Shown here: positions 10,300 through 22,640 of the stretch, piece after piece
Numbering within the stretch: the first letter of the stretch is position 1
Layout: every line of letters begins with the position of its first letter
NCBI GenBank assembly: GCA_016648135.1
Contig: JADDOH010011213.1
Location: forward strand, 1 to 64,000
Direction of reading: 5' to 3'
DNA: 64,000 nt
Source: Agrypnia vestita
Lineage: Eukaryota; Arthropoda; Insecta; Trichoptera; Phryganeidae
The notes under the pieces: generated by a model
Databases searched by the model: none
What the model saw: only the letters and a program-made list of their open reading frames with translations
What the model was told of the DNA's origin: nothing
Made by a program: the position numbers and the translations under genes

Positions 10300-13200
10300 A
10301 AAGTACCTACTTAACATGAAAATAAATTTAAAAGATAACTATTTGCATAAGGACCTGATTATTTATAACATTCAATTTACTTTTAACACTCTTTGTTATT
10401 TTTATTTTATTTACATAGGCAGGTGTATAAATGAGAATGAGTACAAAATTGCATCGTGGAGACAGTTAAACAATGTTGAACAGAGACAACAGGGTATAAA
10501 ATAAATCTGAATTGTATGTTGATAGGTTTTAATGAAACGCATATTTTGATTAACTTAATATTTGTATATATTGTTATAATTAAAACAGCTGTCTAATATT
10601 CACCTAAATCTTAAATTATATGGAATTGTAATAATTATACTTGTAATAACAATTTTCAATGCAAGTGTAAGAGACGATAAATAATTAAACTTTTTGTGTC
10701 GTGCCTTTAAAATAAACCTGTAAGTTTAACGGGTGTCTACTAGCGCCTCCCTCCCTACGGCGATCCCCTCCACGCCTTTAATCTGTTTCGTAATACGATC
10801 TTTTAATCCTGGCAGAGCGCATACATTCTAGCTGCAGTAATTTCCAAACAGCCGGAGTTTCGCCGGCGCTGCCGCTGTCATCATCAGTGTAAACACTGAA
10901 GCCACGCTGATCTCTAAATCATTTTCAGTGCACCGTGTTTTAAAGTCATTCCGTATTTTGTTTGCTAAAAGCATTATAAAATTAATTTTCTAACCGTAAT
11001 ATTCATCACGTGATTTTATGAGAGAGTTTAATGTGAAAAGTACTTTGTGTAGTTTTCCTTAAAAGTTCATTCTGCATGAAAATATTTTTTTTTAGTTTTT
11101 GTAGAAATTTCAAAGAACGAAACAATTCTTTCATTAATTCTGGAGTATTACTGAGGTTTTCGTAAATGAAACTACAGTAAACTTCATTCGGTGTCCTGTC
11201 TGCTACACTAATATTTAAACATATTGTAGTAGGCAGTGATGTTCCAAAACAGTAACCAGTTCGAACATTCTTATGAAAGAAAAATAAATTAATGTAAGCT
11301 TACTAATTCAAATATATAAACAATTTAAGAAAAATTTTATTTCTTCCAAAACGTTTCTCAGGAACTGAAGTTTATTTCAAAACGAATAACTTAGAAATTT
11401 CATATTATTATAAAAAAAATTTTTTTTTGACATATCGGTAAAACGTTACAAAAATATTTCATTTTCCTTTTATCTTATTTTATTATTAGTTAAAAGTTAT
11501 TATTGTATGATAAATAATCGGCCTTTTTTAAAAATTCGTGTATAATATTAATATAATCATTTCTCAAAGTTTACAGTGCAAGCTTTGCAAAATTAGAAAA
11601 CAGTTAAATAAATTAACAAACGAAATTGATTAAATTGTGCACTCACCAGAAATCGAGATCGGAACACTCGATTTATAAATTACTTTTTGAATATATTTTT
11701 TTAATTTCATTAATTATCTAGAATACTAATATTTAGGTGACAGAACAAAGTTAATTGAAAAGTACAAACTGCTACTTACAAATACTCACCGTAAATTGCA
11801 ATTTGCATTTTACAAAATAATAATGCATCTTGCGTATGTTGGTATTTGCTATTTGTTTCCTTATTTAAGATCTGCTGTTTCATTGATTAAAGTTAAATTC
11901 TCTAATCTTGAATACCATTCTTGATAAGTTATTAATATTTAAACGTTACATACAAATTAAAAGTTATGTGAAACTCACTAGGAGATGAAGTGAAAAGTTA
12001 TCTTTACCAAAATAAAAACAAATTGACAAAAATTTTGATACTTGTTAATAATAATAAAAATAAAATTAATTATTTAAAAATGGTTTAAAATGAGGTTTAA
12101 AAAAACCTTTGGAAATATTTGGAATTAAAAAAATATCCGTGTACCTATAGGCATTGCAAAATTCCAACAGATAGGCTGGCGTGGTTTTAATGCACTAAAC
12201 CCTTATCTTTGTATACACGCCCAATTCTAGGCGATATATTTCGGTAATGTTACCCCTATTTACAAAAGATGCAAAGGGTTGAACCAAAGCACTGAGAAAT
12301 GTTGGAATTGCAAGTACCTCTATATTCTGTACACTTTTATCGCATTAAGGGATGATGCTTAAGCAACCCAATTAGACATTAAATCTTCCCTACAGATATG
12401 CGTTTAAGGTAAAAAATTGATTATATTCTCCTTTTATATCCAAGTCGGAGAATATAAATGTTTGTGTAAATTTTTTGCTGATTTTATTTTACTCCTTCAC
12501 GAATATTCCAACAACACATTAACAACCATACATTTATTCCTACCTAGAAATTAAATATTAATAATATTTATGCCTGAGAATAATAAAAAGATACATATTG
12601 AGAAAAATAACGTAATAAAATATAAATATCGATGTATTTCACTATAAAGTGACTCGATTATTAATTGTTTGTAAATGATTCTATTATGGTATTAATTATA
12701 ATAGTAAGTTTAATCAGGTGTATATAATATTTTTAAATATTAAATCGTATATTTTAGTTTATAATAATCTGTATACCTCGTTTTTTGAAAAATTCTTATG
12801 ATTTGGTTAATTTTTGAAGCTGGCAATGGAAAATCAATGCATTAATAAACGCATTTTAAGCGTTAATAATCATAATATAGATAGCTTAACACAAATGAAA
12901 ATGTTTTCCTTGAATCACTTGAATAACTCTTTATATTTTATTCGTTTCTTTCGTCATCTCTCGGAGATCACTGCAATGGCTCAGCCTAATCTCCAGGGAC
13001 CAGGAAGTCGTTCCTTCTCTCGATTTTCCGGGAAACTCTCTTCGGAATTTCCCAGGGCGGTAAAATCTTAAAAATTTACTGTGCAACGCAGCGCGGGCAT
13101 CCATCGGGCTCTGAAGGGAAGCCGGTCGTTGAGTGTTAATGTGAAATTGATATGTTTCCTTTAAAATATGCCCTATTCAGGTTTTAAGAAAATTTTAAAA

Positions 13201-13335
13201 ACACGCTCATTTTTAATGTCTCATCATGATCTGTAAAATGACTCTACACTGTATTTTTCTTCTCAATGGCAGCTGTTTCATATATTTGAGATTCACAGTG
13301 CTGATAATATAATAAAAAACTATAAATATATATAT

Positions 13336-13386
<51 letters not shown>

Positions 13387-13438
13387 AGAAATTCGGATCA
13401 AGGACCCATTGCATCGACAACTCATGGTATGAAAACAT
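10300..13438. other. non-coding stretch with GC-richer islands and an AT microsatellite
   Basis: No gene is supported. Islands of higher GC lie at 10735-10920 and 12975-13125, with a weaker one at 12170-12400. A long AT dinucleotide run covers 13321-13384. Open frames at 13213-13438 on the minus strand are translations of this run. The rest is AT-rich with short A and T homopolymers. Confidence 0.4.
13321..13384. repeat. AT dinucleotide microsatellite
   Basis: Nearly uninterrupted TA/AT repeats are visible directly. A tract this long is likely to vary in length between individuals. Confidence 0.95.
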
Positions 13439-13439
13439 A

Positions 13440-13770
13440 TGTTATAATTTATAGAAATAAACTTTGTTTACACCACTTTTTTAATGAAAAAAATCAACAT
13501 GTTTCGGAGCCCATGGCCCTTTCGTCAGGATAACAAATGTATACTAACAAAATTAAATTTAAAAATCGAAGTAAAGGTAATCACAATATTAAAAAGTTTG
13601 ATATGGAAAATAAATAATACTTAAGTACCTACTTAAGCTGATTTTATAAAAATAATATTTATTTTCATGTTATTATTATTGTTTTTACTAAATAAAGTTT
13701 ATTTTTATAAATTTTAATTATAATGTCACCACAAAATAATTTTGCTGTGTTTGAAGAAGAAAATATATTA
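13440..13770 (-). mobile_element. M1 family repeat, single copy with hammerhead-like core
   Basis: The minus strand has CTGACGA (13522-13528), a G/C hairpin and GAAAC (13501-13505). Then follow ATGTTGATT and the TTCATTAAAAAAGTGGTG block common to all M1 copies. The region 13715-13765 (GTCACCACAAAATAATTTTGC) matches 63490-63510 beside the M1 foldback there. There is no coding capacity. Confidence 0.55.
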
Positions 13771-14988
13771 TAATAATTTATTTGATACATATAAACACAA
13801 ATAATATTCATCTTGCTCACAATAGGGATGCCTAAAAAAATATTACGAATATAATAAAATATGCAAATACGGTGTACGTGTATTATAATAAATAAAACAA
13901 AAAAAATATATAAATACAATCAAAATAAGTTAAAAGATCATGTGAGCGCATTACTATTGAGCGCATACTTAGTTGTCATTATTTTTAACTTTTAAAAAAG
14001 ATAACTGAACTTTACCATGAATGTAGACAACAAAATTTGGAGATGTAAGTTTTCAATATAAATTTATTGACTTATAAAAATACTGTTACATTTAAATATC
14101 AATTATGTTTGTAAATTAGAAACTTTGCTTCTATTTTTCTTTAATTTAGACATATATTCAAAGTAGAAATTACAGTCATTTAACATTTTTGGGAGAAAAT
14201 AAGACTTCGAAACGACTCGTCACAAATCATTACGAACGAAACTAACTTCGACACTGCGTGATTTTACGCCAGGCAGAACATACATTCTGTTATAATTCCT
14301 TAACATTAAAATGAAATCAACTCGACACAAAGCTTTCGAATTATTTATTGTTTTTTTTTTTTCAATAAAATAAAGTAAGTACAAATATTATATTTCGCTT
14401 TTTTTTATGCAATTCAAAACCCCAGTCAATCTCGTCCATTCCAAAACAATGTTACCAACTATAAATAATTTTCTGTTACACATTGGCCCGAAATACGAGT
14501 ATTTTTTCTGTTTAACTTTGTATTATGTTCTGGCATACCTGCAAAGTGGAATTTAGTAACTTGTGCACCGAGCAAATAAACTGTAACTTGGGTAAACAGT
14601 AAATTATATTTTACCACCCCAAGAAATTATTTACATAATGTGTGCTTACATACCCACATTTTTTTTTGTGTAAAAGTAGCGCATGTGTGTTCTTTTGGAA
14701 AAATGTTATTATTAGAAATATGAAATATAATACTGGTGGTAATAGCGACAAAAGCAACGAAAAAACCTTGCAATACAATTACTAATTCATTTTATTTCGG
14801 TTTAAGAAATATTTTCTACGAGAAAAATAATTTATGATCAAACTGAGGTCATCGTCAAAGTTTTACTTTTTTTATCTTAGCTATTAATTATTCTATCAGT
14901 ATATACTGCTCAAATGAATGCTCAACTGCGTAGATTATATATTTAAGTTTTTTTTTAAATCAATTGGGCGTATCAAATTAACACTTTT
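13771..14988. other. AT-rich non-coding stretch
   Basis: No gene is seen. 14470-14500 resembles the end of the possible repeat at 3912-3943. The minus-strand frame at 13665-13919 is low-complexity. Confidence 0.35.
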
Positions 14989-15120
14989 GACATTTTTTGG
15001 TGAGTTTAAACTGAGTTTAAATAACGCTCGTTAGTGACACGGACGTGTCAAAACCGGTAGCGTAGTAATCATTAATAAGAAAAAAATTGTACATAAGTTT
15101 AAACTCACCAAAAAAATGTC
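14989..15120. mobile_element. miniature inverted-repeat element, ~132 bp
   Basis: The ends GACATTTTTTGGTGAGTTT (14989 onward) and its reverse complement ending at 15120 form terminal inverted repeats of about 24 bp with one length difference in the A/T run. The interior contains a second exact palindrome, TGACACG-GA-CGTGTCA (15034-15049). No target duplication is certain. It is too short to code. Confidence 0.75.
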
Positions 15121-16169
15121 TGAAATAAATTGTTACATAGTAAGTGCCCAACAAATACAAAAAAAAAACACTTTTTAAGTCGGATGAATATTTATTTATT
15201 AGTTTAGTTTCAACAAAACCAATTTAAAAATAGGTTTCTATAAAGATGTTAGAATTAGAGTTTAAATAATATATTTGTTATTCTGAGAATATGTGTATAT
15301 CTGAGTATTCAAATTCAGTTAAGAATATACTCATCCAAATCAGCATTATTTTTCTTAATTTTATAAAAATACAGTACAGATGAATTCTCATAATTTAAAT
15401 GTTGATACAATTATTATCCACTGATATAATATAAAGTTTAACATTTTTAGAAGTGTTTCTTTCCAATGTTACAAAATTATTTTTCTATATTTAATAATCA
15501 AATTCTGTTCCACTTTGCATAAATTTAAACGTAGACTTAATAAATTGTTCAAACTCGAAAAGAACAAACAACATTTAACAGAAAATAAACGTTTTATCAT
15601 ATTGATTAAAAATCAGCGATCGTCCATTTTCAGTGCTAACACACTTCCTTAATCCAGGTTGAGGAAAGATTTGGAGGCTTTAGTATCCTTAGCTTTATTT
15701 ATGATCAAAGTGCAGAGCCTACTATATTCATTCATTCAATATAAATAAAGTTACCTGTGATTCACGATAACAATCATTTAGAATATAATCCAGTCGCGCG
15801 CTATGCGGGTAGACATATCATGTATTCGTATGCAGGCATAAAAGAAGCCAAGCATAGGGGCCGCAATAAAATATCCCCTCTACCCCACCCTTTTCAAACG
15901 CAGACCTTAACCCTTTAGAAAGCTTTGTAGGTCCACGGGCTAAACCTTTTTTCTTTAGCAAATTACTAATTTGGTTTGACAACATTCACATAAAGTAAGA
16001 ACCGTACAGCGCTTTGTTGAAGAGTACATTCTTTCGAGTGTACGTTAAGTTTATCGTTAAATTCGTGCTTGAGGGGTTAAATTTCAATTGAATCGTTACA
16101 CTTTCATGTATTTAAAAAAAATACTAAATAATAAAAATTCTTAGATTCCTTTAATATATAAAACGCTTT
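15121..16169. other. AT-rich non-coding stretch
   Basis: No gene is seen. The block 15790-15960 is GC-richer and could be regulatory, but this rests on composition alone. Confidence 0.35.
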
Positions 16170-16490
16170 AGGTTGTAACAAAAAAAAAAGCTGAAAGGAG
16201 CTGGCAGAAGAGGAACGAAAGTAGATTGAATGCAGTGGAGATGAGATCCCTCAGACGTATATAATGCAATTTTTGATGGTGCCAGAAAGAGAGGGCGACT
16301 GCGGAAGACGTGGCATGACCAGATTAACCAGATACTGGAAGATGGTCCCGTAAGCTTGCATGCGAAGATGTATGAATGTGGATGAGGCGAGAGTTGTATG
16401 TCAGGATAGAAGAGTATGGCGCTCTATCCTCTCTGCCTACCCCCACGGGGTAACGGCGTGACAGTAAGTAAGTAAGTAAGGTTGTAACAA
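16170..16490 (+). mobile_element. TAAG-tailed LINE fragment, copy 1, with target duplications
   Basis: The insertion 16182-16478 is flanked by the 12-bp direct repeat AGGTTGTAACAA (16170-16181 and 16479-16490). It holds the last part of a non-LTR reverse-transcriptase frame (peptides like KRNESRLNAVEMRSLRR and GRLRKTWHDQINQILEDG, then CMNVDEARVVCQDRRVW) and ends in (AAGT)n directly after the stop region. Compared with the copy at 37758-38219 it has two internal deletions: one joining ACGTAT to ATAATGCAA at about 16260, and one at about 16350 that removes the SLNNRRA segment. It is not functional. Confidence 0.85.
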
Positions 16491-18229
16491 TACTGTGGAT
16501 TTTATTCTCAACTATTTTAACCGCCCAAACACGGACTGTTCAACTTTGTACAACACAATAGTTTGTATATGTTTTAAACGTAAAAATCCTTAAACGCACG
16601 CTGTGTAAAAATTCCAAAAATGATCATGTCTTCATGCAAAATAGTAGACTACATTTATCAACATACAATTTTTTTACAGCACTGAATACAAAAATTATTT
16701 ACAGAATAAATTTACAGAAAAGTTTAATTGAAATCTGGATGTAAATAAAGGCCGAGAATGTTTGATGCAAACACTTCACATTTTTAAATTATTATTCTAA
16801 TTTATTATCCTCGCGCAACATAACTATCCTCTTTTAGTTAAAGTTAACTTGTATTTTTTAACTTTAATGTCCACACCATTTATATTTATTAATATTTATA
16901 TGATAAAAAGTATTTTTCTACATTAAAATAACCAGAATTTTTAAGTCGTTCATCTAAATATTTTGTAAGTTAGGATGAATGTAGTAACCATAAATGAGAC
17001 TCCTAATAAAAAAATAAAAAAACTCTGCAGTTAATATAAGATAAGTTTTTCACAGCTGTATGAATTACTCGAAACAATCATTTTTAAACTTCATTATTTA
17101 AGATAGAAAAACATAATGCACATGTAGAAAGTTTCCATAATACGTCATTCACATGTATTGTAATGTAGAAAAACTGCACTGCTTGGTTATTTACTCCGAA
17201 GGGAAATGCTGTCACATACTTTATAATAAAATTAATTAATTTACGCCCCGGAAGTGTCGCCATACTAGGATATGGCGTAATGAATGACTTAACGTTTTTG
17301 GAAACGCGAGAAATCTCTTGTGTTCCTCTGTCGGAACGTTAATTGAGGAAGCGGCTCTGGAGGCAAAGCTCTGATTTTCAGTGGCGGATTAGTCATCCTC
17401 CCGCCAATAAGATCTTACCGTATTTGCACCCCTAAGCCTGCAATCTTACCTTCAGAACTGACGTTAATTAGTCCTACTTAAGAAGAAGATTCCCGAAAAG
17501 AATCAGTGAAATACAGAGCAAATAGATATTTAATGTTTATTATTTATATTTAATGATTAAACGATTAAAATAATTTATATTTCATCAAAATTTAAAAGTC
17601 GTACTACGATATAAATTGAACGGATCAAAAGATTCGTTATTCAATTTTTCTGCAACAACATGGAGGTATTAATTTCAGAATTAATACAATTTTCTAATGC
17701 GTAGAGAATTTATGTATACACATTTCAAGTCCTTGTTGCTTTCACGATCAATCTTTTACTATTGAGTCCTCTGTAAAAATAGTACCTGGTCATGGAATGG
17801 CATCCGTCTTGCCTCTATCCCTTAGTGAATAGTTGATCGAGTGCTTATGAAGAAGACGATGGTCAATAGCTTACGTTAGGTTAGGTGTCTTTGAATTTAT
17901 TATTATTTTATAACTTTCTCTGCGGATAAAAACATAAATGATTATGAAGAAAACCTTAAGAAGTCTCAGCTTGAAACTCTGCAACTTATCATATTCATTC
18001 CCTGGCGATAAGTAACGCGTCTTTATAAATTTTTTTAGAAGCTAAAAATCAAGAAACTGATAGTTGATAACCATCGACTTAATTCAAATGCTCTTTTTTT
18101 CATAAGCCTATTTATCGTTTGATATTTGATGCATTTGACTGTTTTGTGAGTAATAATCCAATTTTAAGTATCACAAATAATTTAAAAGATTTTGAAACCT
18201 AATTAGCTATTTTTAAAGTATTGAAATTG
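16491..18229. other. non-coding stretch with one GC-richer island
   Basis: No gene is seen. The block 17235-17475 is clearly GC-richer than its surroundings (it contains CGCCCCGGAAGTG and GGATATGGCGTAATGAATGA). It could be a regulatory element; composition is the only evidence. Confidence 0.35.
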
Positions 18230-19193
18230 AGTACTGAAAAGTGAAATTAGCTGTCAAAAGACTAGGAATTCTGCCAAGAAAAGGTTACACAAACAAATGA
18301 ACTTAACATTAGATTGCATGATTTGACAAGAGATACAGATGAGATGGTCCATACCCAATTGGAAAATCTAAAAAACAATATTTTCAGATATCTGCAGTAA
18401 CAATTTGAAAGCCAAGTCGAAGGAAAAAAATGGATGACGGTCTATATTCTCAATCTCATGGAAGAACGATCTGCAACGTTCCATAAAGAGGAATGGATGA
18501 AACATAAATGTGATTAACTTGAAAGCCTAAACCAAGCCCATTATATATTTAGTCTTCACAAGAAAATGAAGGAATAGCTGTAACAATAAGAAAAACTACT
18601 CGCATGTTTGGTGGACGATTACAATAAATTAATATTCGATGAAAAGAAAATTCTTAAGACATGAGAGAATATTGAAAAAAATTTAAAAGATAACAGACCT
18701 GAATACGCAGTTGATTGTGAACTAGAGGGGCCATTCTTTGTGCTATTGAGACTTCAACCAACAAAAAGAATATGACAATCCTGTCGAACTACTGAAACAT
18801 GTTAGCGAAGACAATATTCAATTCTTGCTGAAGTTAATTAACGTAATTTATGGCACAGAGATTATTCCTCAAGAATTATAACAATCGGCATTTATTACCA
18901 AGCCTAACAGCACCCAAAGACTTATAAAGACTATCGCATGAATCGCCTAATGAGTCATGTACTAAAATTGTTTCTTAAAAATATACACGCCAGAATAATA
19001 AATATGAGCAAGATCTAAATAACACACAATTTGAATGCCGAACCAGAAAATGCATTCAGAACCAGGGAAGCATTGTTGATAGTCAATGTTCTACTAAAGA
19101 AGTGTAGCGCATTAGCGTTCGAAAACGCGTTTGACAGAGTACGGCTCAAGAAACTTATGAACATGTTCAGGGACTGCAATATTGATAAATGAG

Positions 19194-19376
19194 ACATAAG
19201 GTCAAAATATCCACGTAAATATACAAAGCTTCTATAGCGTAATTGGATAACGCACCTGCCCCGGAAAGGAGGAGATCTGTGATTCGAATCCCGGTAGTAG
19301 ACAAATATTTTTTCGTGGATTAGATTTTTCTGTATGTCTTTCTAATTGATTAATTAATTTGGTTTTAACATAAGGT
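19194..19376 (+). mobile_element. tRNA-Arg/Pro-like segment inside the dead RTE copy
   Basis: The 73 bases from GCTTCTATAGCG (about 19230) to GTAGTAG (about 19302) resemble a tRNA. There is a D-stem GCGT/ACGC, an anticodon stem CCTGC against GGAGG (one mismatch) with loop CCCGGAA, and a B-box-like GATTCGAATCC. The T-stem is poor and position 33 is not U, so it is a tRNA-derived element or pseudogene. The 9-mer ACATAAGGT flanks the block (19194-19202 and 19368-19376). Both flanks also encode conserved IR residues of the reverse transcriptase, so the repeat may be inherited and not a target duplication. Confidence 0.5.
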
Positions 19377-19854
19377 ATGTTCACTACACATTAGCTGAAA
19401 GTATACTCGATCTTCAAGAATTCGTAAATAAGATTGATGGGCTTGAGAAGAGATGGGTTTGATAACCAATGTTGCTAAAACCAAATGGGTGTCATTTTGG
19501 CGAGTTGAATGGAATAAATGTTGAAATGGTTAACCAGTTTATGTAAGATGCAGAATAGAGATAGCACATGCTGCATTTAATAAAATGAGGGACTTTTTCT
19601 GCGATGTTAACCTAAACCTAAAAGTTCGACAAATAATAATAAAATGCTACATCGTATAAGTTATATTATATGGCTATGAAACATGGACTCTGAAAGCTAA
19701 TGAATCCGTTGGAAGCATTTGAAATGTGAAAAAACCGTAGAATACTTCATATTGCGTAGACCGATATGGTCAGCAACATGAAGGTGCTTCAGATAGCTGG
19801 AACCAGTAGAGAAAGCTACTCTCGAATGTAAAAGTGAAGAAGGAAGGAAAAATA

Positions 19855-20300
19855 TCACCTCCTCCGACTAATACTCGAGGACTTTAATTGATATTTCACC
19901 CACTTCCCAATGTCCAATTGAGCTGAAATTTTGCACACAGACGTATTCTCGCTGATAATACATGAATCATATCAAATCAAATTGACTAAGTAATTAATTA
20001 ATCAATCATAATTATGAAAAATTAGTTAAGGGGCTCACCAAAAAATGGCGCTAATTTCCTACCGAAGTGATTTTGAACGCTGGATAATATAAAGATTAAT
20101 TTTATGTGGGAAATAAGTAAATGAGCTCACCAAAAACTAATAATATTAAGATTTAAATATATTTTTAAAGAAGTCAAGCTTATATAATTATATATAATTG
20201 TACTTAAAAAAAAATTTTTCGGGCCGAAAATTGTTGTCTCACCCTCAAAATAAAAGCGCGAGCGCTTCCCCTCCTTCAACAACAAAATCTTATAACTTAT
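19855..20300. mobile_element. unclassified insertion inside the dead RTE copy
   Basis: About 450 bp separate two blocks of reverse-transcriptase homology that are close together in the related copy at 25370-26279. The insert carries CAATTGAGCTGAAATTTTGC, reminiscent of the CAATCGAGCTGAAACTTGGC block at 46178-46197. It has no open frame. Its class is unknown. Confidence 0.45.
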
Positions 20301-20732
20301 ATTAAGAAGGCCCAGATTTTATTTGGAGAGCGAAACGACAATTTTTCTCTGAGTACAGAAGATGAAGAAAAATGGAAAGATGGTATATAGAAAATGTCCC
20401 GGCTGCGCAACATCAGAGAGTGAACCAGAATGAGACCGGTTGAAGATTGGCTGTGGGCGGCGCAGGACAGATAGGTTTTCGCGCGAGTAATCGTCAACGT
20501 TGAGGAAAACTGACAAGGCATAAGAAAAGGAAGAAGTTATTTTTATACAAATTCAAACAACTTCTCTACGATTTGACTTATTTTTAATACTGTTTTAGCC
20601 CTTTCTTCAGTGTCTTTGGATGAATAATTTTTAAGTTACATATTTACGAAAGGTACGTATTCACAACACGTGACTGAAAATCATTAATATTTTTTTTAAA
20701 TTTCAAGTCAGCTGTGAAATTCAATATTATTG

Positions 20733-20742
<10 letters not shown>

Positions 20743-20770
<28 letters not shown>
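20743..20770. repeat. AT dinucleotide microsatellite
   Basis: Uninterrupted AT repeats are visible directly. Confidence 0.95.
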
Positions 20771-20773
<3 letters not shown>

Positions 20774-20929
20774 CCTGTGTTGGTTAGCGTAGCGTTTTAA
20801 GTTTCGAAATTATATTGTTACAGGAGTCGTTCGTAATTGAATTAAAATAATGCAAAATTTTGTCGTGTTATTGAAATTGTGAAAACTCCGTATTAATAAA
20901 TAAATAAATAAAATAGTTTAACTGTAAAT

Positions 20930-21665
20930 AGTTGCGGATATTTTATACCAACCGTACGTTTTTTTCGAGAAACGATTCTCGACGTTTCGTTGAATGCTTA
21001 TTCAACGTCATCAGGTGGTCAACGACCTTTACCCGCGGAGGTAGAGGGCGGACTGATTACTGCATTTGAGGCCGCAAATTATATGCATTTTGTTGTGGAT
21101 TGTTCACTTCTTCTACAATAGAGGTCGCCAGTGTGCAATATGTATTAGTTACGTCGGCGGACGTTACTGCGACGTCTCTCAAGGTAATGACCGTAATAAC
21201 ATCCTTAACTCTGTAATACATAAAATAGTATTGAAATATTTGGTTCGGTGGTTGAGAACTTGATATAAAAAGTGATTAATAACAATACTGAACTGTCTCG
21301 AGCAAAACAGCGAAAAAACTAAAAGGAAGTGCAGTCCGTCCCTCGCGTTGCTTACACTACAAGCAGACTACGGGGGCACGGCAGGAAACTGCTTTATATT
21401 AATGGAAACACACAGCAATATTGCCTTGTGTGAGTCACGCTCGGGTGGCTCCGCTCACAAAACCGGATATTTGCGTTCAATCTGTAGGCTGTAGGCAACT
21501 TCAACCCCCGCGGAGGGTAGCGACGATCCTCCATAATCTGAGAGTAGTTATTACATTACTGGTGATCGGTCCTTTACCGTTAGACTCGAGCCATTTATTG
21601 CATCCCGCGATGCGATCACATGGAAGCGCGAACTTGGCGTGTGCTGGATTATGTAAATTATTTTA
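20930..21665 (-). repeat. GC-richer block with a hammerhead-like core at one end
   Basis: On the minus strand, CTGATGA (21008-21014) is followed by an 8-bp perfect stem (CGTTGAAT/ATTCAACG) and GAAAC (20984-20988), with a second hairpin (CGAGAA/TTCTCG) just beyond. The neighbouring sequence to about 21665 is GC-richer and contains several small imperfect palindromes (for example GTCGGCGGACG around 21150). Frames at 21066-21263 and 21421-21675 give no recognisable product. It looks like a repeat element, possibly a Penelope-like terminal unit, but no second copy in this window confirms it. Confidence 0.4.
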
Positions 21666-22450
21666 TATACACTGATGACAACAAATTATACGTGCTTACA
21701 TTTTTTTGATATTGAAAAAAGCACATGAGTCAATAATTTCAAGATGATGTCTTCTGACACGAGTTGATAAAGCAGCACAGACCTATGAGAATTAAGGATG
21801 TTTCACTTTCATGGCTTGTAGAACATTCAATTTTTCTGCTTTTTCTGTACTTGATCGTTTATCGAACGTCAGTGATCATTTTTATTTAATTTATTTAATT
21901 AATAATATATGTTTAATACTTTATTGCAAAGATACCTTAAAATATTTACCATTCTTTTTTTTTTGTATGTGTATACCTCACCAAAAAGAATTACGATTCT
22001 TGTGTGTGGTGAGGGATAACCACTTAAAATCATATAGATAGGTAATCTAATTTATTAGACAATAAGAAAGGTAATATTTTATTTATCTAGTATATCAAAA
22101 ATCTTAATTAATAATAAAATACAATTATATAATAATACAATACAGTCAAGTAAATAATAATGTAGAAAAAGTAGTCAAAAGAAGCCAAAATCAATCACAA
22201 AAAACAATTTTACAATAAAGGAGAACCCATTCGGCTTCACTGGAGGAATGTTAGCAATCATTATTTTTTGCAACAGCTCGAAATATTACCTATGCGTAGG
22301 TACCCATACCGAAAACCTGATTCATTGATAAATCAATTTTTAAGTTTTCATTTAATTAAATTAACCTGGTTGAGAATAAAATATTATTGATCAAATACCG
22401 AAAATTAAGGGGTGATGTATGTTATGTATATTTTCGGATTTTTGTTACTG
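21666..22450. other. AT-rich non-coding stretch
   Basis: No gene or clear element is seen. Confidence 0.4.
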
Positions 22451-22454
22451 TGGT

Positions 22455-22640
22455 ATAATCTGACTAGAAAGATACTGCAAGATGGTCCTGTTAAGAGCCC
22501 CAACAATTGTCGAGCTTGCATGCGAAGATGTATGAATGTGGATCAGGCAAGAGTTGATACCAGGGCAGAAGAGTGTGGTGCTCTATCCTCCCTGCCTATC
22601 CTCGCGAAGAAACGGCGTGCTGTTAAGTTACTTAATTTGG
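22455..22640 (+). mobile_element. TAAG-tailed LINE fragment, copy 2 (diverged)
   Basis: It aligns with the terminal part of the copies at 16182, 37758 and 48237. The translation reads ILQDGPVKSPNNCRACMRRCMNVDQARV, then a frameshift relative to CQDRRVWRS, then LPxLAKKRR in place of the usual AYPHGETA ending. The tail is reduced to TTAAGTTACTTAA. It is older than the other copies. No target duplication was recognised. Confidence 0.75.

Larger units (their letters stand above)
18230..20535 (+). pseudogene. old RTE-type endonuclease-reverse transcriptase copy, heavily mutated
   Basis: Frame-shifting translation recovers the order of an RTE-like reverse transcriptase: KILKT-ENIEKNLKDNRPEYAVD (18650-18720), VELLKHVSEDNIQFLLKL (18783-18840), ITKPNST (18895), REALLIVNVLLKKC (19065-19106), FENAFDRVRLKKLMNMF (19120-19170), then after a foreign segment IRYVHYTLAESILDLQEF (19371-19424), FNKMRDFFCDVNLNLKVRQ (19580-19632), LYGYETWTLKA (19664-19697), and the C-terminal LRNIR and AAQDR-AFSRVIVNV (20404-20510). 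The catalytic YADD reads YVHY. Two foreign segments interrupt it, at about 19203-19367 and 19855-20300. Many stops show long decay. The family is the same as the copy at 25370-26279. The endonuclease domain is missing. Confidence 0.85.

Noticed and set aside
13213..13438. Two overlapping minus-strand frames rich in Ile and Tyr
   Set aside because: They are translations of the AT dinucleotide run at 13321-13384 and have no other content.
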